Shown here: positions 6,771-14,886 of the stretch, piece by piece | Layout: each line of letters starts with the position of its first letter | How positions within the stretch are numbered: the first letter of the stretch is position 1 | Assembly: GCF_002150765.1 (NCBI RefSeq) | Contig: NZ_MUYM01000029.1 | Location: forward strand, 1-35,396 | Reading direction: 5' to 3' | From: Lentzea kentuckyensis | GTDB taxonomy: Bacteria; Actinomycetota; Actinomycetes; Mycobacteriales; Pseudonocardiaceae | DNA length: 35,396 bases | Notes under the pieces: generated by a model | Told to the model about the DNA's origin: nothing | Databases searched by the model: none | What the model saw: the letters and a program-made list of their open reading frames with translations, nothing else | Made by a program: the position numbers and the translations under genes

Positions 6771-9407
6771 ATGCCGAGAGACCGCGGCGTTCTCGTGGGC
6801 AGAACGGCGGAGATCGCCGCGTTGGACGCGTTCGCCGGCTCGCAGGCGCTCCTGCTCGTGCGCGGCCGCGGCGGGATCGGCAAGACGGCGGTCCTGCGCG
6901 AGCTCGGCCGGATGTGGCGCGACCGCGGCATCACCGTGCTCGCCGTGCCGGTCGGCAACGCACCGGCGTGGGATCTGTTCTGCGCGCAACCGGTGATCGA
7001 CGTGATCCGCCAGTCCTACGACGAACTCGCCGGTGCCAGGGCGCTGAACGCGCTCGCCGCCGTCGACCGGCTGTGCGACGAGGAGTGCTGCGGCTCGGCG
7101 CGTTCGCGAGCGATCCTGTTCGCCGAACTGGTGCGCCTGTACGGCCAGCTGCGCGCGAACGGCCCGGTCGCCGTCCTCGTCGACGACGTGCACACCGCCC
7201 CGAACGCGGTGCTGGCCGTCGCCGCCGCCTATCGGGCCGGGTGCACGGTGGTCGCCAGCTGCCGCGAGGACGGATCCGACGAGCCGACCGCCCTGAGCGG
7301 CCTCGCCGACTGGGTGCTCGACCTGCGTCCGCTGGCGGCGCCGGACGTCGACCTGCTGCTGAACCAGACCGCGCGCGGCACGCTCGACGAAGCGGTGGCA
7401 CCCGCGGTGCGTGCGGCCCTCGGCCCGCTGGCGGGCAACGCGGGCGCGGTGCTCGCCACGTTCGACCTGCTGGCGCAGGAAGACCGGCTCGTCGACGTGC
7501 TCGGTCACCTGTGCCTGCGCGGCTCGGAGGCGGGAGCCATCGCGTTGCCGCCCGGCCACGAACTGGTCGAACGCCTGACCGCCACCGGTGAGGTGGGCGA
7601 CCGGCTGTTCGCGGTGATCGGTCACGCCACCCGGTTCACGATCGACGACCTGCTCTTCTTCGCCGACGCGTTCGGTTACGACCTCGGCACGTGCGGCGCG
7701 GTGGTCGACCAGCTCGTGTCCGCCGGCGTGCTCGCCGACGACCAGGACGGCGTGCTGAGCGTGCCCTGCGAGGCGTTGCGGACCGCGCTGGTGCGCCGCC
7801 GGGCCGCGGGCGAGGTGGAAGGGTTGTACGCGACGATCGCGGAGCACCTCCTGCGCAGTGGCGCGGCAGAGAGCTCGACGCTCGCCGACTACGTGGCGCT
7901 GGCGGGGGCCGCGCTCGCGGTGGACCACTCGCTGGTGCCGATGCTCGACCGCGAGGCCAAGCGCGTCCTGCGCGCCGATCCCGCACGCGCCGCCCGCCGG
8001 TACCGCGCCGCGTTGCGGCACTGCCCGTCCGGCAGCGTCGATCGCGATCGCCTGATGACGACCGTCCTGCACCTGCTGGTGCGCGTCGGCCACTACCGCT
8101 ACCTGGGCGAGGTCGTCGAAGAAGTTGTGCGGGCTGGTGTCGAGGACCGGTTCCGGCACGAACTGGCCGCGGCGGCGGCACTCGCCGCCGTCCACACCGG
8201 CTGCCCGGTGTCGTGCGAGGTGTACGACTCACTGGCCAGGGACGTCCACAGCCGTGCCCCGCTGGAGTTCGCCGCCCGCTGGTTCCGCGGCCGGACCCCG
8301 GTGCGGACGAGCGACCTGGCCGCCGCGTTCGGCGGGTTCCGCGTCGACCACCTCTTCGGCGCGGAGACCGCCAGGGCCGGCGCGATCGAGCTGGCCGACG
8401 ACCAGTACGACGTCGGGACGATGTTCAAGCTGGTGCTCGACTTCGGCTACGGCGAGCCCGAGCACGGTCCGCTCGCGATCTACGGCCGGCTGGTGCGCAA
8501 CTACCTCGACGGCCTCTGGTCCGAGGTCCTCATCGACGCGCGACGCCTGGAGCTCACCGGACCGCCGCACACGACCGTGCACGAGGTCTCCCGGCTGCTC
8601 GCGGCGGAGGTCATGTCGACCTTCGGCGACTTCGCCTGCGCGTCGCAGTGGCTCGGCCTGGCGGGCGAGGACGGCCCGTTCCCGGCGATGCGAACCTGGG
8701 TCGGCGTCGGCATCGCCTACCGCAGCGGCGAGTGGGAAGCCGCGATGGAGCAGGGCTGGGCGGCCTACGAACAGATCAGCCACGCCGCCGACGAAGGCGA
8801 CAACGTGGGGCTGCGGTGGTACCTGGTGCGGCTCGCGTTCCTGGAGGAACGGTCGGGACACGCGGAACAGCTGGCCCGGCTGTGCGCGGAGGCGAAGCGC
8901 TGGCACACCCGCTTCGGTGGCTCCGGCCTGCTCGCCGCCGAACTCATCCTGCGCGGACTGTCCGAACACGACTACGCCGCCGCGACGACCGCGGTCGAAC
9001 TGCTGCGGGAACAGGGCAACCTGGCCGAGCTGATGCGCGCGTGCATGACGGTGGCGTTCTTCTGCGACGAACCCGGGCCGTGGTACCGGGAGGCGCTGGA
9101 GATCTCCAGGCAGATCGGCGAGGGCTGGATGGGCGCGCACATCCGGGAGTCGATGCGCAAGATCGGTGTCGCGCCACCGCGGGTCCGCGCGGCCCGTGAC
9201 GACTTCTCGCAGACCGAGCTGGAGATCATCGAACTCGTCCGGCACGGCATGACCAACCGCCAGATCGCGACGTCGGTGCGGATCAGCGAGAAAACCGTGG
9301 AGAACTACCTCACCAGGTTGTTCGCCAAGACCGGTTGCCGTTCGCGGCTCGATCTCGCCACCGCCAGCATCGAGGGCCGGCTCGTGCTGGCCGGCCGCGA
9401 CGACTGA
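6771..9407 (+). CDS. LAL-type LuxR-family ATP-binding transcription regulator 1
   Basis: An 878-residue protein starting at ATG 6771 behind GAGGAGG. It has the LAL (large ATP-binding regulator of the LuxR family) plan: an N-terminal NTPase domain with intact Walker A (GRGGIGKT, Lys38) and Walker B (VAVLVDDVH, about 128-136) followed by a CREDG arginine segment; a long helical TPR-like middle; and a C-terminal LuxR HTH (about 808-870: FSQTELEIIELVRHGMTNRQIA with KTVENYLTRLFAKTGCRSR). LALs bind and hydrolyse ATP and use the HTH to bind DNA, often as activators of a neighbouring cluster. The gene precedes ART-like gene 1 by 138 nt. It aligns end to end with the regulator at 17442-20009. Of the three LALs here only this one keeps a full P-loop. 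Confidence 0.92.
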   Translation: MPRDRGVLVGRTAEIAALDAFAGSQALLLVRGRGGIGKTAVLRELGRMWRDRGITVLAVPVGNAPAWDLFCAQPVIDVIRQSYDELAGARALNALAAVDRLCDEECCGSARSRAILFAELVRLYGQLRANGPVAVLVDDVHTAPNAVLAVAAAYRAGCTVVASCREDGSDEPTALSGLADWVLDLRPLAAPDVDLLLNQTARGTLDEAVAPAVRAALGPLAGNAGAVLATFDLLAQEDRLVDVLGHLCLRGSEAGAIALPPGHELVERLTATGEVGDRLFAVIGHATRFTIDDLLFFADAFGYDLGTCGAVVDQLVSAGVLADDQDGVLSVPCEALRTALVRRRAAGEVEGLYATIAEHLLRSGAAESSTLADYVALAGAALAVDHSLVPMLDREAKRVLRADPARAARRYRAALRHCPSGSVDRDRLMTTVLHLLVRVGHYRYLGEVVEEVVRAGVEDRFRHELAAAAALAAVHTGCPVSCEVYDSLARDVHSRAPLEFAARWFRGRTPVRTSDLAAAFGGFRVDHLFGAETARAGAIELADDQYDVGTMFKLVLDFGYGEPEHGPLAIYGRLVRNYLDGLWSEVLIDARRLELTGPPHTTVHEVSRLLAAEVMSTFGDFACASQWLGLAGEDGPFPAMRTWVGVGIAYRSGEWEAAMEQGWAAYEQISHAADEGDNVGLRWYLVRLAFLEERSGHAEQLARLCAEAKRWHTRFGGSGLLAAELILRGLSEHDYAAATTAVELLREQGNLAELMRACMTVAFFCDEPGPWYREALEISRQIGEGWMGAHIRESMRKIGVAPPRVRAARDDFSQTELEIIELVRHGMTNRQIATSVRISEKTVENYLTRLFAKTGCRSRLDLATASIEGRLVLAGRDD

Positions 9408-9436
9408 TCCTGTTTTCACCAGCCACTTTTCGGTGG

Positions 9437-9452
9437 TGAGGGATATCCCCCG
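9437..9452 (+). promoter_or_regulatory. Candidate locus operator TGAGGGATATCCCCCG (site 1)
   Basis: Sits in the 138-nt gap between LAL1 and ART-like gene 1, ending 93 nt before the TTG start. The core GGGATATCCC (9440-9449) is a perfect 10-bp palindrome. The first 14 bases recur exactly upstream of ART-like gene 2, and variants recur upstream of eccA-like, eccD/eccC and the esx genes. Binding by a LAL regulator is inferred. Confidence 0.65.
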
Positions 9453-9528
9453 GGTCATTTCCTCTCCGTCGCCGGTGCCCGTCCGCTTCCTCCTGGTTGA
9501 TGTCGAATTGCGTCCTGGGGCCAGGCGG

Positions 9529-9555
9529 GAACAGGAGGGCGTACCTTGGCAGCAC
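9529..9555 (+). promoter_or_regulatory. Conserved translation start: AGGAGG + TTG
   Basis: AGGAGG at 9533-9538, a 7-nt spacer and TTG at 9546 set the start of ART-like gene 1. The 27 nt around it match those around the TTG of ART-like gene 2 (20456-20482) with one base changed, which supports both TTG starts. The rare TTG start may limit expression. Confidence 0.75.
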
Positions 9556-12059
9556 TCAAGATCGGCGTCACGTCCGGCGGACCGCGCGCCGACCTCATCG
9601 CGCAGCAGTGCGGCCCGCACACCCTCATCCGCGGGCACGACGAAGCGCCGGCGGACGCGGCGGCCCTGACCCGGATCCCGCGAGTGCCCGGCAACGCGCT
9701 CGTCCTCGCCTCGGCGGGAGCTCACCGGCATTCCGGCCTGCTGGCCGCGGTCCAGGACTGCGTCGCGGCACTGCGGTTCCAGCACGGCGCCGAGCCGCTG
9801 CGCACCGTCTGGCTGGCGGTGGCCGGCCTGGGCGACCCCGCTGGCAGGTACGTCCCCTGGCTGCACCAACTCTCGGTCCAGTTCGGGATCGAGGTCGTCG
9901 CGGCACACGGCACGCCGATCGCGGGACGCGGCATCGGCCTCTACGTGGACCGCGCGGGATGGCGCCGCTTCCGGCCCGGCAGCGACGCGACGGCGTTCAG
10001 CCGCCGGTTCCCAATGCCTTCGTGGGAGCACCAGCTGCCGCACGCACCGCTGGCCGCCGGCCTGGTCGCCGAACCCGTGCCCGCGGGCCTGGCCGTCCGC
10101 CCGGCCGGCCTGGTTCCGCTCGACCCGCGCGACCCGCGCTTCCAGACCCCGCTCAACCTGCGCTTCCCGAAGCTCGTGGTGGGCGAACCGGTCAGCCCCA
10201 GTTCGTTGGCAGCGCTCATCAACCGGCTGCCGCAGCGGCATGACCTGCTCGTCGTGCCCGACGCCGAGCCGGTGACGACAGCCGACTGGGCGAGCCGCCT
10301 CGCCGCCGCGTTGAACCGCGGTCTCGACGTCGCCACCGGCAGACAGGTGATGAGCGCGAGCGGAACGGTGCGCACCGTCGTGTACGACGCCGACGGCACC
10401 GAACTCCTCGAACCGCTGGCAACAGTCCTGCGCCACACTCCGGACAACGCGCCGCCCGAGGTCCGCGACATCGCGCCACCGCCAGCCGGCTGGCGACGCC
10501 ACGGCCTTTGCTACCGCCCGCAGATCCCGTCCGAGGCGGCCGCGGCCGGCGTGGTCGCCGAAGTGCTCCCCGGCGGCCTGCACGTCCGGCTGGACAGCGA
10601 CCGAGGCGGCGTCACGGCGGTGTTCGACCCGCGCCGCTGGACCATGGTGGTCGGCGACGAGCGCCGCGACGTCACCGGAGCCGAGGTGGCCGCGGTCTGC
10701 GACCTGCTCGAGGGCCTCGGTCCGGAGCGCTGCCGCACTGTCGACATCCATGTTCTCGGCACTTCGTGGCGGTACGCGCTTTCGGGCTTCGAGCCTTACC
10801 TGCGGTCGCTCGGCGTCGTGCTCGAACACTCTGCGGAGCCGACGCGGGTGCGCCCGCTGCGTGCCGCTGGTGAAGCTCGGCCGGGCTTCGTTGCCCCGTC
10901 CGCGTTGTCGTCGAGCGAGGTGACGACGCGGATGGAGCCGGTGTCGTTGTCCGTCAACGAGGTCGCGACTCGGCTGAACCCGGTGCCCGTGGCCGCGCCT
11001 GCGCCCGTGCCCGCAGCCGTGCCGATGCCCGCGCCCACTCCGACCGCAGCAATCCCTTCCCCGCCACCGGTTTCGACGTTCGCCGTCCCCGTCACCACCG
11101 TGTCGGGCCCGCGTCCACAGCCGATCCCCGCGCCGGCACCGGTGGAGGACCTGACCGCACCCGAGACCCTGCCGCCCACCCAGCCGGAACCGGCCCCCGA
11201 CGCAGCGCCCGCGGAGTCCACCGAAGCCGTCGTGGTGAACCTGGCCGACAGCCGGCCGGAGGTCTCCCGCGCGCCCCGCACACAGCTGATCGAGATCGCC
11301 GACCGGGACAGCACACCGGCGGAGCAGACGCGGTTCAGCCTGAGTGCCGGACCCGACTACACCGAGGCGCTGGCCGCGGTGAACGTCGCGCTGTCCGCGT
11401 GGCCGATGCTGCGGGCCGAGGCCAAGGCGGACTACGTCGCCGTCTGCCTGTACCTCGGCCGTGGCCCGGCAGGCGCGGTCGCGGTCAACGAGGCGCTGGG
11501 GGCCGAGCCGTTCGACGGGTACGTGCCGTGTCTGGTGTCCGGGTTGCGGCGGCTGCCGACGCATCGCAAAGTCGTGCTGCGCCAGGAGAACCCGCGCGGC
11601 GAGGAGCACCGTGCGGTCGGCGAGGTGCTGTGGGAGCCCGGATTCCTCAGCGCCAGCACGCAGCTCGACGTCACCACGGCGGAGGCCGAGCTCGATCTGT
11701 TGATCTGGCCGGTGTCCGCGCGGCGCACGTCCGAGCTGCTGGCTGGACGTGCCGTTGACGAGGCCGTGTTCCCGGCGGGGCGGCGGTTCAAGGCGCTGGC
11801 CGTGCGCACGCGCGAGGCCGCGGACGACAGCGCGCCGAAGCGGGCGCTGCTGGTGCGGGAGCTGCTGACGGACGAGGACCCGGAGTCGGCGGAGGCACTG
11901 GTGCGGGACGCGGCCGCGTTGCCGAGGCTGGAGCGCGCGTGGGAGCAACGGCTGCAGGCCGAGCTGCGGCTGGTCGACGACGAGGACGTCGTTGCCCGCC
12001 TGACCGCACCGATGGCGCTGGAAGCGCACACCGAGAAGACGCTCGAAGCGGCGTCGTGA
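9546..12059 (+). CDS. Large protein with C-terminal ADP-ribosyltransferase-like domain 1
   Basis: An 837-residue protein. Residues about 1-400 are an alpha/beta region with VWLAVAGLGDP, then FGIEVVAAHGTPI and GWRRFRPG, a pattern I associate with caspase/C80-like pseudo-domains of actinobacterial polymorphic toxins; no Cys-His dyad is evident. About 440-600 is a Pro/Ala-rich linker. About 604-790 has the ART order: a strand ending in Arg (KVVLRQE, Arg679), GFLSAS (699-704, the STS position), and VDEAVFPAGRRFKAL with Glu739 at the catalytic Glu position. The residue two before it is Val, not Glu/Gln, so the usual ExE/QxE is incomplete. No signal peptide or membrane segment is seen. Its paralogue is coupled to mycP, so a T7SS role is likely. 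It could be an active ART, a dead scaffold, or a fold mimic. Confidence 0.82.
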   Translation: MAALKIGVTSGGPRADLIAQQCGPHTLIRGHDEAPADAAALTRIPRVPGNALVLASAGAHRHSGLLAAVQDCVAALRFQHGAEPLRTVWLAVAGLGDPAGRYVPWLHQLSVQFGIEVVAAHGTPIAGRGIGLYVDRAGWRRFRPGSDATAFSRRFPMPSWEHQLPHAPLAAGLVAEPVPAGLAVRPAGLVPLDPRDPRFQTPLNLRFPKLVVGEPVSPSSLAALINRLPQRHDLLVVPDAEPVTTADWASRLAAALNRGLDVATGRQVMSASGTVRTVVYDADGTELLEPLATVLRHTPDNAPPEVRDIAPPPAGWRRHGLCYRPQIPSEAAAAGVVAEVLPGGLHVRLDSDRGGVTAVFDPRRWTMVVGDERRDVTGAEVAAVCDLLEGLGPERCRTVDIHVLGTSWRYALSGFEPYLRSLGVVLEHSAEPTRVRPLRAAGEARPGFVAPSALSSSEVTTRMEPVSLSVNEVATRLNPVPVAAPAPVPAAVPMPAPTPTAAIPSPPPVSTFAVPVTTVSGPRPQPIPAPAPVEDLTAPETLPPTQPEPAPDAAPAESTEAVVVNLADSRPEVSRAPRTQLIEIADRDSTPAEQTRFSLSAGPDYTEALAAVNVALSAWPMLRAEAKADYVAVCLYLGRGPAGAVAVNEALGAEPFDGYVPCLVSGLRRLPTHRKVVLRQENPRGEEHRAVGEVLWEPGFLSASTQLDVTTAEAELDLLIWPVSARRTSELLAGRAVDEAVFPAGRRFKALAVRTREAADDSAPKRALLVRELLTDEDPESAEALVRDAAALPRLERAWEQRLQAELRLVDDEDVVARLTAPMALEAHTEKTLEAAS

Positions 12060-12066
12060 CGCGCGC

Positions 12067-14715
12067 TTACTCCTGGAGGCGTCCGGTGAGCATCGCCGCG
12101 GCGAGTTCGACGCGCGACCGGTAACCGGTGCGGGAGAAGAGCCTCGACAACCTGCCCTCGACGCTCTTCTCGCTCGCGCCGAGCAGGGTCGCGATCTGCT
12201 TGTTGCCCAGGCCGTCGGCGACCAGGACGGCCAGCAGGCGTTCGTTCTCCGCCACGGTCGCCTGGCGTCCCGGCACGGGGATGCTGTGCGCGCGCATGAG
12301 GTTGCGCAACCCCGCCCGGAACATCAGCGCGTCCAACTCGCCCGCCGCGCAGTAGGCCTCCAGCAGCAGTTCCGGGCTGGCGACGGCGAACCTCACCAGT
12401 CGTTCCAGGCCGGTCGCCAGTTCCAGCGGCTGGGCGCGCTCGCGCAGCAGTGCCACGGCCCGGTCCGCCGCGCCGGTGTCGGCCTGGACCACCGCCCGCA
12501 GGGTCAGCCGGTGCAGCTCGGCCTGCTCGGTGCCCATGCACTTGGCGACGGCCTCGACCCGTTCGAGGCAGCAGGACAGCAGGTGCTGGTCGCCGAGGTC
12601 GAAAGCGACGTCGGCCAGCGCGGTCCACAGCAGGTCGGTCAGCGCCACGACGCCGGCCTCCTGAGCCGCGCGCAGCGCCGTCTCCAGCACCTGCCGTGCC
12701 AGCGCGTCCCGTTGGTACAGCCGCTCGTGCGAGGCCTCGGTCAACACCAGCAGGTGCGGCAGGGTCGGCGTGCGGGAGCGGGCCGTGGCGATGAGCGCGA
12801 GAGCCCGCGACAACTTGCCGCGGTGCAGCTGCACGGTCGCCGCGAGGTGGAACATCATGGTGTGCTCGGCGTCGCAGCCGTTGCCAGGACCGGTGGCGAT
12901 GCTCCTGCGGGTCAGCTCCAGCGCCTTGGTCGCGTGGCCTTCCGCCACGGCCAGCGCGGTCAGGCACGCGGGGGTGAGCCGGATGTACACGCGGCTCGCC
13001 AGGGCCAGCAGGTTCCGCGCCCGGCGCAGCTCGCCGAGCGTCACCAGCACGCTGGTGCGGCCGTGCAGCTCCTCGTGCGGTTTCTCGCCGGCCTCGACCC
13101 TGGTGACCAGTTCCGCGACCTCGTGATCGAACTCCGTCACGTCGCCCAGCCAGAGCCTCGTGACCGGGCTGATGGCGCGGACGTGCCAGTCGACCGGCGC
13201 CTCGGCGTTCTCCTGCCGGATCTCGTCGAGCAGTTCGTGGGTCTGCCTCCACTGGCCGAGCAACGCCAGCGCGAACGCGCGGCCCACGGCCCGTTGCGGG
13301 GCGCTGCCGGGCCACGGCCACCAGCTCTCCTGCGCCACCTGTTCGAGCGTGGTGATGTCACCGGACTCGTGCAACGCGGTGAGGTGCAGCAGACAGATGC
13401 CCATGAGCTGGTTCTCGGGGATCTCCTCCACGTACCCGCGCAGCAGGGCGTCGGTCGACTCCACCGCCTGTCTGGCCTCGCCGCACATCAGACAGGTGCG
13501 GGCGTGGGTGAGCAGGATCTGCACGCGGTCGTCCCGGTCGGCCGACAGTTCCGCGGCCGCCCGCAACCAGGTGAGCGACCGGTCGGCCTCCCGCAGCGCG
13601 GCCCGGCCCGCGGCGGAGAGCAGCTCGTCGCGGGCCCGCTCGGAGTCGACCAGCCTGCCCGCGTTGACGAGCTGGTTGGGCAGGTACTCCGGCCGCTCGC
13701 ACCGGGCGGTGCCCTGCCAGATGGCGGTGACCGCGATCTGCGCGAGCCTGCGCCGTTCGTACGGCCCGAACGCCGACTCCAGCGACAACGCCACCAGCGG
13801 CACGCGGAAGCGCCAGGTGGAGATCGATCTGGCGTACTGCAGCACCCCGGCGCGGGCCAGGCCGGCGAGTTCCGCCTCCGCCTGCGTCTCGGTCAGCCCG
13901 AGCGCCTCACCGACCAGCCGCGGCGCCGCGGCACCGAGCGGACCGAACACCGCGATCGCCTTGGCGACCTGCCACGCCGTCGGTCCCAGTCCGCGCAGGT
14001 CCGCCAGCAGCTCGGCGTCCTCCACGACCCGGAACTGCCGGCGCCACGCGGTCAGGTAGGCGTGCCGGTCCACCACGGTCATCAGGTCCTGCTCCCGGCC
14101 GATCCGCAGCGCGGCGGTGATCAGGCTGGGCCAGCCCCGCGTCGTCTGCCACAGCGCGGCGTGCAGAGCCGGCTCCGGCAGCGCGCCGATCAGTGACGTG
14201 ACCAGCTCGGGAATCTGCCGCGGGCGCACGGGACGCATGGTCACGAGCCGCACCAGGCCGTCCTGGCGCAACCGGTGGAAGCCCGCCAGGAAGGCGGCCC
14301 TCGTCTCCACTGGCAACGGCATCGCGAACGCGCACACGCACCGCGTCCCGGTGGTCGCGATCTGACGTACCAACGTCTCCAGCGCCCCGACGGACTCGGC
14401 GGGCAACCGGTGCGTGTCCTTGAAGAACAGCAGCAGTCCCGGTGTGGCGCGCAACGCCGACAGCGGCGGGATCTGACTCATCAGGTCGAAGCCCGTGCCG
14501 GGCTCGCTGTAGGAGAGGTTGACGACCCTCATCCGGCGGCCGTGCTGGGCCGTGCCGGCGGCGAGCACGCGGCCGATCTCCTCGACCCAGGCGCGCGACT
14601 CCGCACCGCTCGGTCCGCCGATCACCGTCAACGGCGGTTGATCGGCGTCGCTCACCCACTCCAGGACGTCGGCGGCGAGTACTTCTGCGGGCTCAACAAG
14701 TCGGTCTGACGGCAC
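12067..14715 (-). CDS. LAL-like LuxR-family regulator 3 with degenerate P-loop
   Basis: An 882-residue protein, convergent with ART-like gene 1 (7-nt gap). The C-terminal 65 residues are a LuxR HTH (ENERLLAVLVADGLGNKQIA, then ASEKSVEGRLSRLFSRTGYRSR). The middle is a long TPR-like helical array. The N-terminal NTPase-like domain has GGPSGAES at 33-40 in place of GxxxxGK(S/T), so Gly and Lys are replaced by Ala and Glu, while a Walker-B-like LLLFFKDTH remains. ATP hydrolysis by the normal mechanism is unlikely. It is more distant from LAL1 and LAL2 than they are from each other. The chosen GTG start (14715) has no strong ribosome site; a later start is possible. The gene faces away from the eccA-like gene across a 171-nt gap holding an operator-like palindrome. 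Confidence 0.85.
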   Translation of the reverse strand: MPSDRLVEPAEVLAADVLEWVSDADQPPLTVIGGPSGAESRAWVEEIGRVLAAGTAQHGRRMRVVNLSYSEPGTGFDLMSQIPPLSALRATPGLLLFFKDTHRLPAESVGALETLVRQIATTGTRCVCAFAMPLPVETRAAFLAGFHRLRQDGLVRLVTMRPVRPRQIPELVTSLIGALPEPALHAALWQTTRGWPSLITAALRIGREQDLMTVVDRHAYLTAWRRQFRVVEDAELLADLRGLGPTAWQVAKAIAVFGPLGAAAPRLVGEALGLTETQAEAELAGLARAGVLQYARSISTWRFRVPLVALSLESAFGPYERRRLAQIAVTAIWQGTARCERPEYLPNQLVNAGRLVDSERARDELLSAAGRAALREADRSLTWLRAAAELSADRDDRVQILLTHARTCLMCGEARQAVESTDALLRGYVEEIPENQLMGICLLHLTALHESGDITTLEQVAQESWWPWPGSAPQRAVGRAFALALLGQWRQTHELLDEIRQENAEAPVDWHVRAISPVTRLWLGDVTEFDHEVAELVTRVEAGEKPHEELHGRTSVLVTLGELRRARNLLALASRVYIRLTPACLTALAVAEGHATKALELTRRSIATGPGNGCDAEHTMMFHLAATVQLHRGKLSRALALIATARSRTPTLPHLLVLTEASHERLYQRDALARQVLETALRAAQEAGVVALTDLLWTALADVAFDLGDQHLLSCCLERVEAVAKCMGTEQAELHRLTLRAVVQADTGAADRAVALLRERAQPLELATGLERLVRFAVASPELLLEAYCAAGELDALMFRAGLRNLMRAHSIPVPGRQATVAENERLLAVLVADGLGNKQIATLLGASEKSVEGRLSRLFSRTGYRSRVELAAAMLTGRLQE

Positions 14716-14747
14716 GGAAGTGGCTCTGCTCTTCCTCCGCGACCTCG

Positions 14748-14763
14748 TGAGGGAACTCCCTCA
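14748..14763. promoter_or_regulatory. Candidate locus operator TGAGGGAACTCCCTCA (site 2)
   Basis: Seven-base perfect arms TGAGGGA/TCCCTCA around AC: the most symmetric copy of the shared motif. It lies 32 nt upstream of the LAL3 start on the minus strand and 123 nt upstream of the eccA-like start on the plus strand, so it may control both, including autoregulation of LAL3. Confidence 0.65.
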
Positions 14764-14886
14764 TTTGGTCTTCGGCGGTGGCGGGACCGCCGCGGCGCGG
14801 TTCAGGGGACGCCAGACTAACCAGACCAGCCGGGTACCGCCATTTGGACGCCGGACGGTTCGGCGTGGAGATGGAAAGGATCCCAG

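Noticed and set aside
6542..6958. A 138-codon minus-strand frame overlapping the LAL1 start
   Set aside because: It overlaps the well-supported LAL1 N-terminus and ribosome site and has no recognisable domain.
8229..12029. A 1266-codon minus-strand open frame
   Set aside because: It lies antisense to LAL1 and ART-like gene 1, which have clear families, ribosome sites and paralogues; the frame is a GC-bias artefact.
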